Assembly (NCBI GenBank): GCA_023128035.1
Contig: JAGMES010000026.1
Location: forward strand, 1 to 45,036
From: Halanaerobiales bacterium
GTDB lineage: Bacteria; Bacillota_F; Halanaerobiia; DY22613
Direction: 5' to 3'
DNA length: 45,036 nucleotides
Positions 37,775 through 44,960 of the stretch are shown here, piece after piece. Made by a program: the position numbers and the translations under genes. The notes under the pieces were generated by a model that saw only the letters and a program-made list of their open reading frames with translations, had not been told where the DNA came from and searched no databases. Each line of letters starts with the position of its first letter. Within the stretch, counting starts at the first letter, position 1.

Positions 37775-38509
37775 TCACTCCAATGTCAAGTTATTTAGTA
37801 AGTCTAACTCATTTTGAAAATTTGTATTTACAAATTTTATAAACATCCCGAGTGGCATAAACTCTTTACAGACTTTTTTTAAAACATTACTTGAAATCTG
37901 TCCTTCTGTTATTAGTTGATAACCAGCCGTTTCACAAGCATCATAAACTACATCTACCTTAAAACCTCTTTCTTTTAATTCTGGAAGTATTCTCGCATAA
38001 GGCCGCAATAAAGCTCCTGCAAATTCATGACCTGCAATTTTACTTATAGATTTCATATGTAAGACGAGAGGTTCAAAGGTTTTCACTCCCGGGAATCCGC
38101 TTGCAGATACTAGAACCATTTTTCCTTGTTTAGCACCTTCTCGTCGGGGATGTCCATATTGGCCCTCACGTTCAATAAAAAACGGTTCTACCAATGGAAT
38201 ACTTCGATCAAAAACTTTTTTCATTAAACTATTCATTCCATTTAGATAAACTGGAGTTGCATAAACTTGAATATCCGCAGATTTTATCTTTGGGTAAATT
38301 ATCTCCATATCATCTTTTTGCACACACTGTCCTGGTGTTTTTAACCAACAATTAAAGCATCCCAAACATGGTTTAATATTTAATTTTTGAATATAAAACT
38401 GTTCAACCTCAGCTCCTGCTTCCCTCATTCCATCTAAAAATTTTTTCAATATTAAATCTGTACCACTTTTATTTAAACTTGGACTACTATTAAAAGCTAT
38501 GACTTTCAT
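37775..38509 (-). CDS. Iron-sulfur flavoprotein / NADPH-dependent FMN reductase-like
   Basis: A 244-residue flavodoxin-fold protein. The N-terminal NSSPSLNKSGTD stretch is the FMN phosphate loop. A compact CX2CX2CX7C motif (Cys48, Cys51, Cys54, Cys62) follows, as in iron-sulfur flavoproteins that bind a [4Fe-4S] cluster next to FMN. Such proteins carry electrons in anaerobes. It is the first gene of the NRPS operon, with GGAGG seven bases before the ATG. Possible roles, all inferred, are electron supply to the radical SAM enzyme or redox tailoring of the acyl chain, including the enoyl reduction for which no dedicated enzyme is visible. Confidence 0.82.
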   Translation of the reverse strand: MKVIAFNSSPSLNKSGTDLILKKFLDGMREAGAEVEQFYIQKLNIKPCLGCFNCWLKTPGQCVQKDDMEIIYPKIKSADIQVYATPVYLNGMNSLMKKVFDRSIPLVEPFFIEREGQYGHPRREGAKQGKMVLVSASGFPGVKTFEPLVLHMKSISKIAGHEFAGALLRPYARILPELKERGFKVDVVYDACETAGYQLITEGQISSNVLKKVCKEFMPLGMFIKFVNTNFQNELDLLNNLTLE

Positions 38510-38534
38510 TTTTTTCCTCCATTTTTATTATAAC

Positions 38535-38581
38535 CTTATTTTAAATAAGTAAGTTTTTTTACTATACTTTTACTTATAAGT
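38535..38581. promoter_or_regulatory. Two palindromes at the operon transcription start (candidate operators)
   Basis: ACTTATAAGT (38572-38581) is a perfect 10-bp palindrome directly after the -10 element. CTTATTTTAAATAAG (38535-38549) is a perfect 7+1+7 palindrome in the leader. Their positions suit repressor operators controlling the cluster. No regulator gene lies in the window, so the binding protein is unknown. In AT-rich DNA such palindromes can arise by chance. Confidence 0.45.
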
Positions 38582-38610
38582 ATTTTACTATATTTACGCA
38601 TATATGTCAA
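38582..38610 (-). promoter_or_regulatory. Sigma-A-type promoter of the biosynthetic operon
   Basis: Reading the minus strand, a perfect -35 TTGACA (38610-38605) is followed by a 17-nt spacer and the -10 TAAAAT (38587-38582). Transcription should start near 38575, leaving a leader of about 65 nt before the flavoprotein ATG. No other good promoter was noticed between the cluster genes. Confidence 0.8.
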
Positions 38611-38732
38611 GTAACCTTTTAGTTATAGTAACGTAAATTTTTTTTAAAATTCTAATAATGATTTTTAAAAATTGCTACTAAAAAAGAGAAATCTTTTCTT
38701 CTTACATATGCAAAAATATAGCTGAAGGCAAT

Positions 38733-38774
38733 AAAAAAAGTTAAAGGAATGTAATTTAACATTCCTTTAACTTT
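38733..38774 (-). terminator. Rho-independent terminator after the cobalamin-type radical SAM gene
   Basis: A perfect 15-bp stem, AAAGTTAAAGGAATG and its complement (38737-38751 and 38760-38774), has an 8-nt loop and is followed on the minus strand by seven T (38739-38733). It separates the radical SAM gene from the NRPS operon, whose own promoter lies further downstream. The rest of the 310-nt gap is AT-rich and holds only that promoter and its palindromes. Confidence 0.92.
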
Positions 38775-38819
38775 ACTAAGCTAAAGTCGAAATAATAACG
38801 TAGTTAATATTTCTTAAGT

Positions 38820-40382
38820 TTAATCATATATTACTCTAGCTGATGGATATAGAGATATCCAACGGTCTTCAGCCTCATACATATCCATCATAGAATAAAT
38901 ATTTATAATACCTAATTCACTACTCAAATCAGATACTCGCTTCAGACGTTCTAACCTCTCATCTCTAGATGGAGAAGCATTAACTATATCATAAGTCTTA
39001 AATTTAATTTTAGATATAATATCTTGTGGATAAATACATTCATAATCATAATCAGATGAAATTCTTTGACCATTTGGGAAATAATAATATGGATGTGCTT
39101 CTAACTCATATATGTATTTGTGATTTTCTCGAATAAAGTCAAGTGTTTGCTGAAAATCTTCTTCAGTTTCTCCTGGAAAACCAATCACCCAATAAGTTGT
39201 AGTACGGATTCCAGCCGATGAGAGTGACTTTAAGCATTCACTCATATTCTCTGGAGTTATCCCTTTATTCATCATCTTTAGCACTTTAGGTGAAGCGCTT
39301 TCCATCCCTAACCGTACACGGTATAGTCCAGCTTCTGACCAATATTTAGTATTATCTCTTATCATAACCTCTGGTTCTGCTCGTAAATAACCATCAAACA
39401 AAATTTCAGCGTTTTGCTTAAACAATTCTCGGGTCAAATCCTCAATATAGAAATTCATAATCGCATCACCCATAAAAAAGGTTTGCTTATCATATCTATT
39501 TTTCAATGAAATCATCTGTTTAGCTAAAAAAGCTGCCTCTTTTTTCCTAAAAGGACCCCACTGCATTTTCTCTGAACAGAATTTACATGTATAAGGGCAA
39601 GATCGTGCTCCCTCAATGGTTAAATGATAATATCTATCTATATCAAAATCAGAAAAATCTGGAAGCTTACTTTCGTTCATCTCAAACGTTTCATTATCTA
39701 TATCTTTTAAAGAGATCACCTTTTGATCCGCAAATTCATTTTCCAATGTTTTTAATAATAAAAGTTCTCCTTCCCCTACTACTATTTTATCAACATAATC
39801 ATACTCGCTAACCAAGGTCTCCATATTTTCCGTACCCATTGATAAATCATCAGTAAATACGCCTCCACCTATCATAGTGATAGTTTCAGGATAATATTTT
39901 TTAGTAATTTTGTGTATAAATAGTGAAGAAGCTAAAGATGTAGTATATGTACTAGTACCAATATATGAATATTCTCCAATCTGACATTTTTCCAAAAGAA
40001 TCTTCTCTAAAGTTTCAAAATAGTTTTCTACTAGTTCAACTAATTTTTCCATAATCCCTGTTGCATTTTCCATCGAATATCTTTTAAATAATACGTGCAA
40101 GATTTCCAAGCACTCTTCTTTACTCGAATCATTAACATATGCTAATAGATGGGGATTAATAATATTCCAATAAAGAGAATATCCATTCAAATGCCTTTCA
40201 CTAGCTTGATCAATCAAATGAAAATATTCATGATGCATATTCCACAGTTTATGATTTACATTTAGATTAACACACTTGACATTATGACCCTTACTCTGCA
40301 AAAAACCTTTTAATACAGCTACTCCCAATGGTGGCGCAAATGGGGTAGAAAAGGGCGGTACTATTAATAAAACTTTACTCAT
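38820..40382 (-). CDS. B12-binding-domain radical SAM protein
   Basis: A protein of about 520 residues with two parts. The N-terminal ~210 residues follow the cobalamin-binding Rossmann pattern (LLIVPPFSTPFAPPLGVAVL, then IGTSTYTT, MIGGGVFTD and VGEGELLLL). A radical SAM domain follows with CPYTCKFC as the CX3CX2C cluster motif. Such enzymes include methyltransferases, cyclases and ring-modifying enzymes; the reaction cannot be read here. ATG at 40382 is preferred over GTG at 40391 because GAGGTG lies six bases before the ATG. Terminators flank the gene on both sides, so it is transcribed alone. Its position just upstream of the NRPS operon makes a role in the same pathway possible, but this is unproven. 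Confidence 0.85.
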   Translation of the reverse strand: MSKVLLIVPPFSTPFAPPLGVAVLKGFLQSKGHNVKCVNLNVNHKLWNMHHEYFHLIDQASERHLNGYSLYWNIINPHLLAYVNDSSKEECLEILHVLFKRYSMENATGIMEKLVELVENYFETLEKILLEKCQIGEYSYIGTSTYTTSLASSLFIHKITKKYYPETITMIGGGVFTDDLSMGTENMETLVSEYDYVDKIVVGEGELLLLKTLENEFADQKVISLKDIDNETFEMNESKLPDFSDFDIDRYYHLTIEGARSCPYTCKFCSEKMQWGPFRKKEAAFLAKQMISLKNRYDKQTFFMGDAIMNFYIEDLTRELFKQNAEILFDGYLRAEPEVMIRDNTKYWSEAGLYRVRLGMESASPKVLKMMNKGITPENMSECLKSLSSAGIRTTTYWVIGFPGETEEDFQQTLDFIRENHKYIYELEAHPYYYFPNGQRISSDYDYECIYPQDIISKIKFKTYDIVNASPSRDERLERLKRVSDLSSELGIINIYSMMDMYEAEDRWISLYPSARVIYD

Positions 40383-40598
40383 ACAAATCACCTCTTAGTT
40401 TTATATTTATTCATCTAACTCATCCACACAATTAATCATGTAATATTTATATTAACAATGTTCATCGAATAAAATTTTTATTACATTTTATATTATTTTA
40501 CTTAAATACACAATTTCCTATATGATGAAAAAAATGAGTATAGACATATTTATAGTAGCACAATTTTGCTTTTTATGCAATATTTATTTGAAGACACG

Positions 40599-40627
40599 AA
40601 AAAGCCAGATCATAACGATCTGGCTTT
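40599..40627 (-). terminator. Rho-independent terminator of the aminopeptidase gene
   Basis: AAAGCCAGATC (40601-40611) and GATCTGGCTTT (40617-40627) form an 11-bp stem with a 5-nt loop, followed on the minus strand by five T. It lies 7 nt past the aminopeptidase stop. The AT-rich ~215 nt between it and the next gene must hold that gene's promoter, but no convincing match was found. Confidence 0.9.
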
Positions 40628-40633
40628 AAAACA

Positions 40634-41749
40634 CTATTTTAAATTATCAGGGTTTAAGCATTCTAATTCCTTAATAACAAACAAGCCATCTTTACGGACT
40701 AAGCGTCCATCAAAATAAATTTCTCCACCACCGTATTCAGGACGTTGAATACAAACTAAATCCCAATGAATCGCTGAACGATTTCCATTATCACACTCGT
40801 CATAAGTGCATCCTGGAGTAAAATGAAAACTTCCAGCAATTTTCTCATCAAAGAGAGTATCTTTCATTGGCTCTAGGATATATGGATGTACCCCTAATGC
40901 AAACTCACCAACATATCTTGCACCTTCATCTGTATCAAAAACTTTATTAATCCGCTCAGTATCATTTGCTTCAGCTTTAATAATCTTTCCATCTTTAAAC
41001 TCTAATCGGATATTTTCATAAGTAAATCCTTGATATACTGCAGGTGTGTTATATGTAAGAACTCCGTTTACAGAATTCTTCACTGGTGCTGTAAAAATCT
41101 CACCATCTGGGATATTTTTGTTTCCTGAACATTTTACAGCTTCAATTCCTTCGATACTAAACTCTAAATCAGTACCAGGGCCAGTAATTCTCACATGCTT
41201 CGTCTGATTCATCAGTTCAATCATCGGATCCATAGCCTTTGACATTCTATCATAATCCATATTACAAACATCAAAGTAAAATTCCTCAAAAGCTTCTGTA
41301 CTCATTTTCGCGGCTTGAGCCATAGCATGGTTAGGGTATCTTAAAACACACCACTTAGTCTTAGAAACCCTAATCTCAGAATGAACTGTTTTATTGAAAT
41401 GTTCCATATAGATACTCATCTTTTCGCTAGGAATATCTGCCCACTGATTTGCATTTTCGCCAGCTCTGATTCCGATATAAGCATCCATATCTTTCATCCG
41501 TTCTGCTTCATAACGAGCCATCATCTTCATCTGTTCCTCAGTAGTCTCTTTCAAAATTTCTCTTAATAAAACTTTATCTTTAATTGTTAAAAATGGAACA
41601 CCACCTGCAGCATAAGCTGCTCTAACCAATTCTTTAGCTAATGGAATTTCCAAACCAACAATTTCAATTAAAACTTTTTCACCTGGCTGCAAGTCAACAG
41701 AATACTTAATCAAATTCTCAGCCAATTTTGTAAATCTTGGATCACGCAT
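40634..41749 (-). CDS. M29-family metal-dependent aminopeptidase
   Basis: About 371 residues, the usual length for peptidase family M29 (thermophilic aminopeptidases such as AmpS and PepS). Family features are the N-terminal LAENLIKYSVDLQPGEKVLIE stretch and the C-terminal HWDLV and GGGEIYFDGRL segments, with conserved acidic and histidine metal ligands. It would remove N-terminal residues from peptides in the cytoplasm using two metal ions. The frame is open to 41833, but that extension crosses the upstream gene's terminator and the promoter. The ATG at 41749, with GGGGTG upstream, is the better start. It looks like a housekeeping gene unrelated to the cluster. Confidence 0.88.
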   Translation of the reverse strand: MRDPRFTKLAENLIKYSVDLQPGEKVLIEIVGLEIPLAKELVRAAYAAGGVPFLTIKDKVLLREILKETTEEQMKMMARYEAERMKDMDAYIGIRAGENANQWADIPSEKMSIYMEHFNKTVHSEIRVSKTKWCVLRYPNHAMAQAAKMSTEAFEEFYFDVCNMDYDRMSKAMDPMIELMNQTKHVRITGPGTDLEFSIEGIEAVKCSGNKNIPDGEIFTAPVKNSVNGVLTYNTPAVYQGFTYENIRLEFKDGKIIKAEANDTERINKVFDTDEGARYVGEFALGVHPYILEPMKDTLFDEKIAGSFHFTPGCTYDECDNGNRSAIHWDLVCIQRPEYGGGEIYFDGRLVRKDGLFVIKELECLNPDNLK

Positions 41750-41803
41750 AACCGAGCACCCCTTTTTTATTTTCTCAAAACTTTCTGCAAATACCACACA
41801 ACG

Positions 41804-41833
41804 ATTATAACATATATAAGCAAAAATAGCCAA
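41804..41833 (-). promoter_or_regulatory. Promoter of the aminopeptidase gene
   Basis: On the minus strand a perfect -10 TATAAT (41809-41804) is preceded by TTGGCT (41833-41828), two mismatches from the -35 consensus, at an 18-nt spacing. The -35 part overlaps the terminator stem of the upstream gene, a compact arrangement seen between closely packed genes. Confidence 0.55.
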
Positions 41834-41850
41834 CCAAGGTTGACTATTTT
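41822..41850 (-). terminator. Rho-independent terminator of the DUF4015 gene
   Basis: A 13-position stem (41823-41835 with 41838-41850), one of whose pairs is a G-U wobble in the RNA, is followed by five T on the minus strand. The loop is only 2 nt as drawn and would open slightly. It lies about 50 nt downstream of the DUF4015 gene. Confidence 0.75.
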
Positions 41851-41880
41851 ACAAAATGATTAGCCCACAAAAAGTATTTA

Positions 41881-41908
41881 TTCAGCTTTAGCTAAACGAG
41901 TTCACTCA
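41881..41908 (-). repeat. 28-bp repeat, copy 1, overlapping the stop of the DUF4015 gene
   Basis: On the minus strand it begins TGAGTGAACTCGTTTAGCTA and ends with AAGCTGAA. It differs at one base from the copy at 43399-43426. The TGA stop codon of the DUF4015 gene (41904-41902) is inside it, and the last codon is GAG, exactly as in the second copy. Unlike copy 2, it is not next to a strong hairpin. Confidence 0.8.
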
Positions 41909-43149
41909 AAACTTTTCAGATAACTACTTAACTGAACCTCTTCTTTATCAGGTAAAAACGCTTCTGTAGTATAACGTGAGCGAGGATTCCAAAGCAACCA
42001 TTCTTCAATCCCTAAATCATATAAAGCTTTTATCTGTTCTCTAACTTCATTTACACCGTAATAATGCTTTAAAGAAAAATCCTGCAACCATGGTCTAAGT
42101 TTGGCATATTCACCATTAGAAAGACGGTCAACAGCATCTTTCATACTATAATAAATTGTTTCATAGGGCGCCGCTTCTGGTACTGGAAGTTTAAAAACAC
42201 CATTAGCATAATGAGATGGATAAACCATAGGCGAAATTACATCAACTGCTTGACTGATTGTTTCCAATCTCTGACCAATTCCAAGATCATTATTAGTAGA
42301 AGTAACAGCACCAAAAATATCAGCAGAGATAGGGACATTATAATCAGCTAACTCTTTTTTGGCATATTTCAAAAAAGAGTTAATTGTCTCTTCTTTACTC
42401 ATGCCTTCTACCATAACAGCTTGAGTATTGCCATTGCCTAGGGCAGGAAAACGTACATAATCAAACTGAATCTCATCAAAACCCAGATCTAAGGCTTCTT
42501 TTGCCAAAGCCACTGCATACTCCCAATTTTCTTCAAGATAAGGATTAATCCAATCTTTATCCTTCCAAATTGTATCCTCTTTCTTTAGCTCCAACGCGAG
42601 ATCAGTTTTTGCTTTAGCTAATATTGGATCTTTGAAAGCTACTACTCTACCTATAAGATATATATTTTCTTCTTTTAAACGCTGTATTAGCGCTTTTATA
42701 TCTCGAATTTTACGTCGATTTGCCTTTATTTCTTGAGCTAAAGAAACATTACTTTTATAACTGATCGATCCTGTATCATCCTTAATGTCAATAACAAAAC
42801 TATTAATCTCAGTATTCTTAGTTAAATCTATATATTCCTCCATCCTACCATTCAACCCAGCAACCCAACCAGTAATAAATATTCCTCGCACTTTAAATTC
42901 ATCTTCTATCTTTATAACTGGAGGTTCTGGCAGGAACAAAAGTTTCTTTTCAACCTCTAAAAAACTGTAATCATCTTTATTTTGGGGTTTTACAAACTGA
43001 GAAAATGTTGAGGCATAAAGTTCTATCTTTCCAATATATTTAAAATCCGTAGTCTGTTGTTCATATTTTGCTAAAACGTGTTCATAGGCTGAAATTAAAC
43101 CAACAATACATAATAAAATGAAAAGGAGGAAAGGGAGCTTTTTCCTCAA
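41902..43149 (-). CDS. Secreted or membrane-anchored putative glycoside hydrolase (DUF4015)
   Basis: About 415 residues. A single hydrophobic segment (KLPFLLFILLCIVGLISAY) at the extreme N-terminus is a signal peptide or anchor. The rest matches the DUF4015 putative glycosyl hydrolase family: RGIFITGWVAG, NSFVIDIKDDTG, the FDEIQFDYVRFP segment with candidate catalytic acids, then SADIFGAVT and SPMVYPSHY. A TIM barrel acting on an unknown cell-surface or external polysaccharide is expected. The frame runs open to 43203, but TTG at 43149, six bases after GAGGAGTG, is the likely start and brings the signal segment to the N-terminus. The stop codon lies in a repeat shared with the next gene upstream. 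Confidence 0.8.
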   Translation of the reverse strand: MRKKLPFLLFILLCIVGLISAYEHVLAKYEQQTTDFKYIGKIELYASTFSQFVKPQNKDDYSFLEVEKKLLFLPEPPVIKIEDEFKVRGIFITGWVAGLNGRMEEYIDLTKNTEINSFVIDIKDDTGSISYKSNVSLAQEIKANRRKIRDIKALIQRLKEENIYLIGRVVAFKDPILAKAKTDLALELKKEDTIWKDKDWINPYLEENWEYAVALAKEALDLGFDEIQFDYVRFPALGNGNTQAVMVEGMSKEETINSFLKYAKKELADYNVPISADIFGAVTSTNNDLGIGQRLETISQAVDVISPMVYPSHYANGVFKLPVPEAAPYETIYYSMKDAVDRLSNGEYAKLRPWLQDFSLKHYYGVNEVREQIKALYDLGIEEWLLWNPRSRYTTEAFLPDKEEVQLSSYLKSFE

Positions 43150-43163
43150 AATTATCACTCCTC

Positions 43164-43193
43164 GCGAATTAATATATACTTTAATTAATTCGC
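43164..43193. repeat. Inverted repeat just upstream of the DUF4015 ribosome binding site
   Basis: GCGAATTAAT (43164-43173) and ATTAATTCGC (43184-43193) are perfect 10-bp arms around a 10-nt centre. One arm ends directly beside the GAGGAG site. It could be an operator, or a leader hairpin that limits or protects translation initiation. No T run follows, so it is not a terminator. Confidence 0.6.
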
Positions 43194-43264
43194 AATATAA
43201 CACTCTTATCCTTTAGGTAAATATATCAATTGATTCATAATAACTATAAATATTTTTTAATACA

Positions 43265-43297
43265 CAAAAAAAGCAGGACAATTGTCCTACCCTTTTT
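43265..43297 (-). terminator. Rho-independent terminator downstream of the FTR-like gene
   Basis: The palindromic core AGGACAATTGTCCT is extended by G-C, G-U and A-U pairs, with A-rich and T-rich flanks on both sides. On the minus strand seven T follow. It should end the transcript of the thioredoxin-reductase-like gene after it crosses the hairpin-rich repeat segment, and it may work in both directions. Confidence 0.75.
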
Positions 43298-43317
43298 AAC
43301 AAATTTTTATCTTTTAA

Positions 43318-43426
43318 GATAAGACCCCCCACTTCTATAAGTGGTGCGAATTATTTTTAATCTTCAGTGGGGTAGAATCCCCCACTGAAGCCCCAATGTT
43401 CAGCTTTAGCTAGACGAGTTCACTCA
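43318..43426. mobile_element. Hairpin-rich segment resembling an IS200/IS605-type end (remnant)
   Basis: Two hairpins lie side by side: CCACTT/AAGTGG (43329-43344) and an 11-bp stem CTTCAGTGGGG/CCCCACTGAAG (43362-43390, loop 7). The 28-bp repeat follows. Strong subterminal hairpins with C- and G-rich arms next to coding ends are typical of IS200/IS605 or TnpB element ends and of their non-autonomous derivatives. No transposase or TnpB gene is present. Call by resemblance only. Confidence 0.45.
43399..43426 (-). repeat. 28-bp repeat, copy 2, overlapping the stop of the FTR-like gene
   Basis: It matches copy 1 (41881-41908) at 27 of 28 bases. The stop TGA of the ferredoxin-thioredoxin reductase gene (43422-43420) and its last codon GAG lie in the repeat at the same positions as in copy 1. 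This copy directly adjoins the hairpin segment. Confidence 0.8.
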
Positions 43427-43707
43427 CCTGGTGCAAAATATAATTGACAATGGCACACACCATCTTTTTCAATCTCTTCCTTATGCCATTTACATGGACA
43501 GATTTTTGGACGATCTTCTTCCACATTACCAGTCAACATGCGGCATGGGCAATAACGTTTACCATGAATAGCTTTATTCCGAGCCATACCTTCTAAAACT
43601 ACATCTAATATCTCTTCATTTTCATTCAATTTATAGCCTGCACGAGTAGCATACTTTTCTACAAATTCCCTAGTCTCTGGAATCAAATGCTTATAATCTT
43701 CAGTCAT
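43420..43707 (-). CDS. Ferredoxin-thioredoxin reductase catalytic subunit-like protein
   Basis: A 95-residue protein with the three cysteine pairs of the FTR catalytic (beta) chain: CPC (Cys53, Cys55), CPC (Cys70, Cys72) and CHC (Cys85, Cys87). In the family these form a [4Fe-4S] cluster beside a redox-active disulfide that passes electrons from ferredoxin to thioredoxin. No variable (alpha) subunit or thioredoxin gene is nearby, as is common in anaerobic bacteria and archaea, where the partner differs from the plant enzyme. AGGAGG lies ten bases before the ATG. The C-terminal codon and stop are supplied by the 28-bp repeat. Confidence 0.88.
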   Translation of the reverse strand: MTEDYKHLIPETREFVEKYATRAGYKLNENEEILDVVLEGMARNKAIHGKRYCPCRMLTGNVEEDRPKICPCKWHKEEIEKDGVCHCQLYFAPGE

Positions 43708-43759
43708 ATATCCATGACCTCCTTCTCAAAACATATAAAAACATAGACATATAGTCTAA

Positions 43760-44957
43760 TTAGAACCAATAAATTTTACTAAACCTCCAAAGTAATTTTA
43801 GTCTTTTAATCCCATATCTTTTTAAAGATTTGCCATCCAAAGTAGTTATATTAACGCAGTTTCTTTGAGGATACATAGCAGTAATATAACCTATATAGGC
43901 ATCTCCATTTCTCTTAGTGTATTTAACTAAATCCCTATGCTTAAATCCTTCTAATTTATCAATTTTAGATTTTGCTTTTTTTCTTTGGGGTTTTATTTTC
44001 CAATCTTTTATATTACATTGTTCTTTTTCTATGTTTAATTCTGTAATAACTAAAGCATCATTAGCATGCGATTTCTTAATATCTAATTCAATTCTTTTAT
44101 TTGCAGTATCTCCTCCATTAGTAAGTTTAAGAGGAGCAATTTTTTTTAAGCCTTCTCTTAGATAATTTTTACCTTGCATAACATGTTGAGCTATATGAAA
44201 AGATAATTGTTTTCCATTAATTTTAGCCTGTAAATTTTCCATGACAGTCTTCACATAAAGAGATTAGGTTATCAATACTATTATCACCTTTTAATCTCTT
44301 TGGAATTATATGATGTACTTCTATTTTACAATTGGTTTTATAACACATTTGACAGGTGTTATTATCTCTTAAGATTGCAGCTTTTCTTAAATTTTCATCA
44401 AGTCTATTGGATTTTTGATATTGCCATTTATATAGTCTTTTCCCTTCTTGTAATGCTCTTATATCTATTGCTACATCCTCCAAATGTATTTCATTGATAT
44501 TTATATATTTTTTTAATCTATTTAAAACTCTTAAAATACTATTTTTCTTTTGTTTTATGGAAGGTGCAATTCTATTCTTTCTTCGACTACTAGCTCTATT
44601 ATCAAATCTTTGAGGTCGATATCCTTTATGATACCTACGATATCTCCTATATCCAACTCTAACTGTCATGAGGTGTGATACATCTTGTCTAAGTTCTATA
44701 GTACCTTTAAACACTGGCTTATTTTTGGTTTTACACTTTTGAACAATACCGATACCTACATGTTTACTACCATCATCAATACCTACAACAAACTGAGATT
44801 CATCTTCTTCTTCGTCTTTAACTTCTTTTGTAAGCTTTATCACCATAGGATATTTATCTACTAAAACAGCTCTTTTCTTTCTAATTAAGTACCACTTGAC
44901 TTTAGTAGGGCTAAGTTTTTTACCCTTACTATCAAGAACAAAGCAGTATTCTGTCAT
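43760..44957 (-). pseudogene. iscB: IscB (OMEGA RNA-guided nuclease), frameshifted
   Basis: Two overlapping frames together give an IscB of about 400 residues. The first (from ATG 44957, AGGAGG upstream) has the N-terminal PLMP-type segment ([18 protein letters not shown]), RuvC-I (GIDDGS, Asp61), an arginine-rich bridge helix (about 100-130), RuvC-II (HLEDVAID, Glu160) and an HNH domain (CQMC, HH at 215-216, CEDCH). It stops after residue 244. The other frame continues with IAQHVMQGK and RuvC-III (KSHANDAL). Removing one A from the A4 run (T4 at 44235-44238 on the plus strand) would join them. The intact protein is an RNA-guided HNH/RuvC nuclease of the IS200/IS605-related ISC group. Either the copy is inactivated or the base is a sequencing error. 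Nothing of note lies in the 52 nt to the next gene. Confidence 0.85.
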
Positions 44958-44960
44958 CAA

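Noticed and set aside
40383..40598. TTGTGT-17-TAAAAT promoter for the cobalamin-type radical SAM gene
   Set aside because: The -35 half matches poorly and the region is so AT-rich that -10-like hexamers are common.
40634..41833. N-terminally extended 399-residue aminopeptidase
   Set aside because: The extension covers the -10 TATAAT and part of the upstream terminator. The ATG at 41749 has a ribosome binding site and gives the family length.
44225..44254. Programmed -1 ribosomal frameshift joining the two IscB frames at the A AAU UUA heptamer
   Set aside because: The heptamer is present, but not in the phase needed. The upstream frame reads GGA AAA TTT, and joining the frames needs a +1 shift. 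A one-base insertion in the A4 run is simpler.
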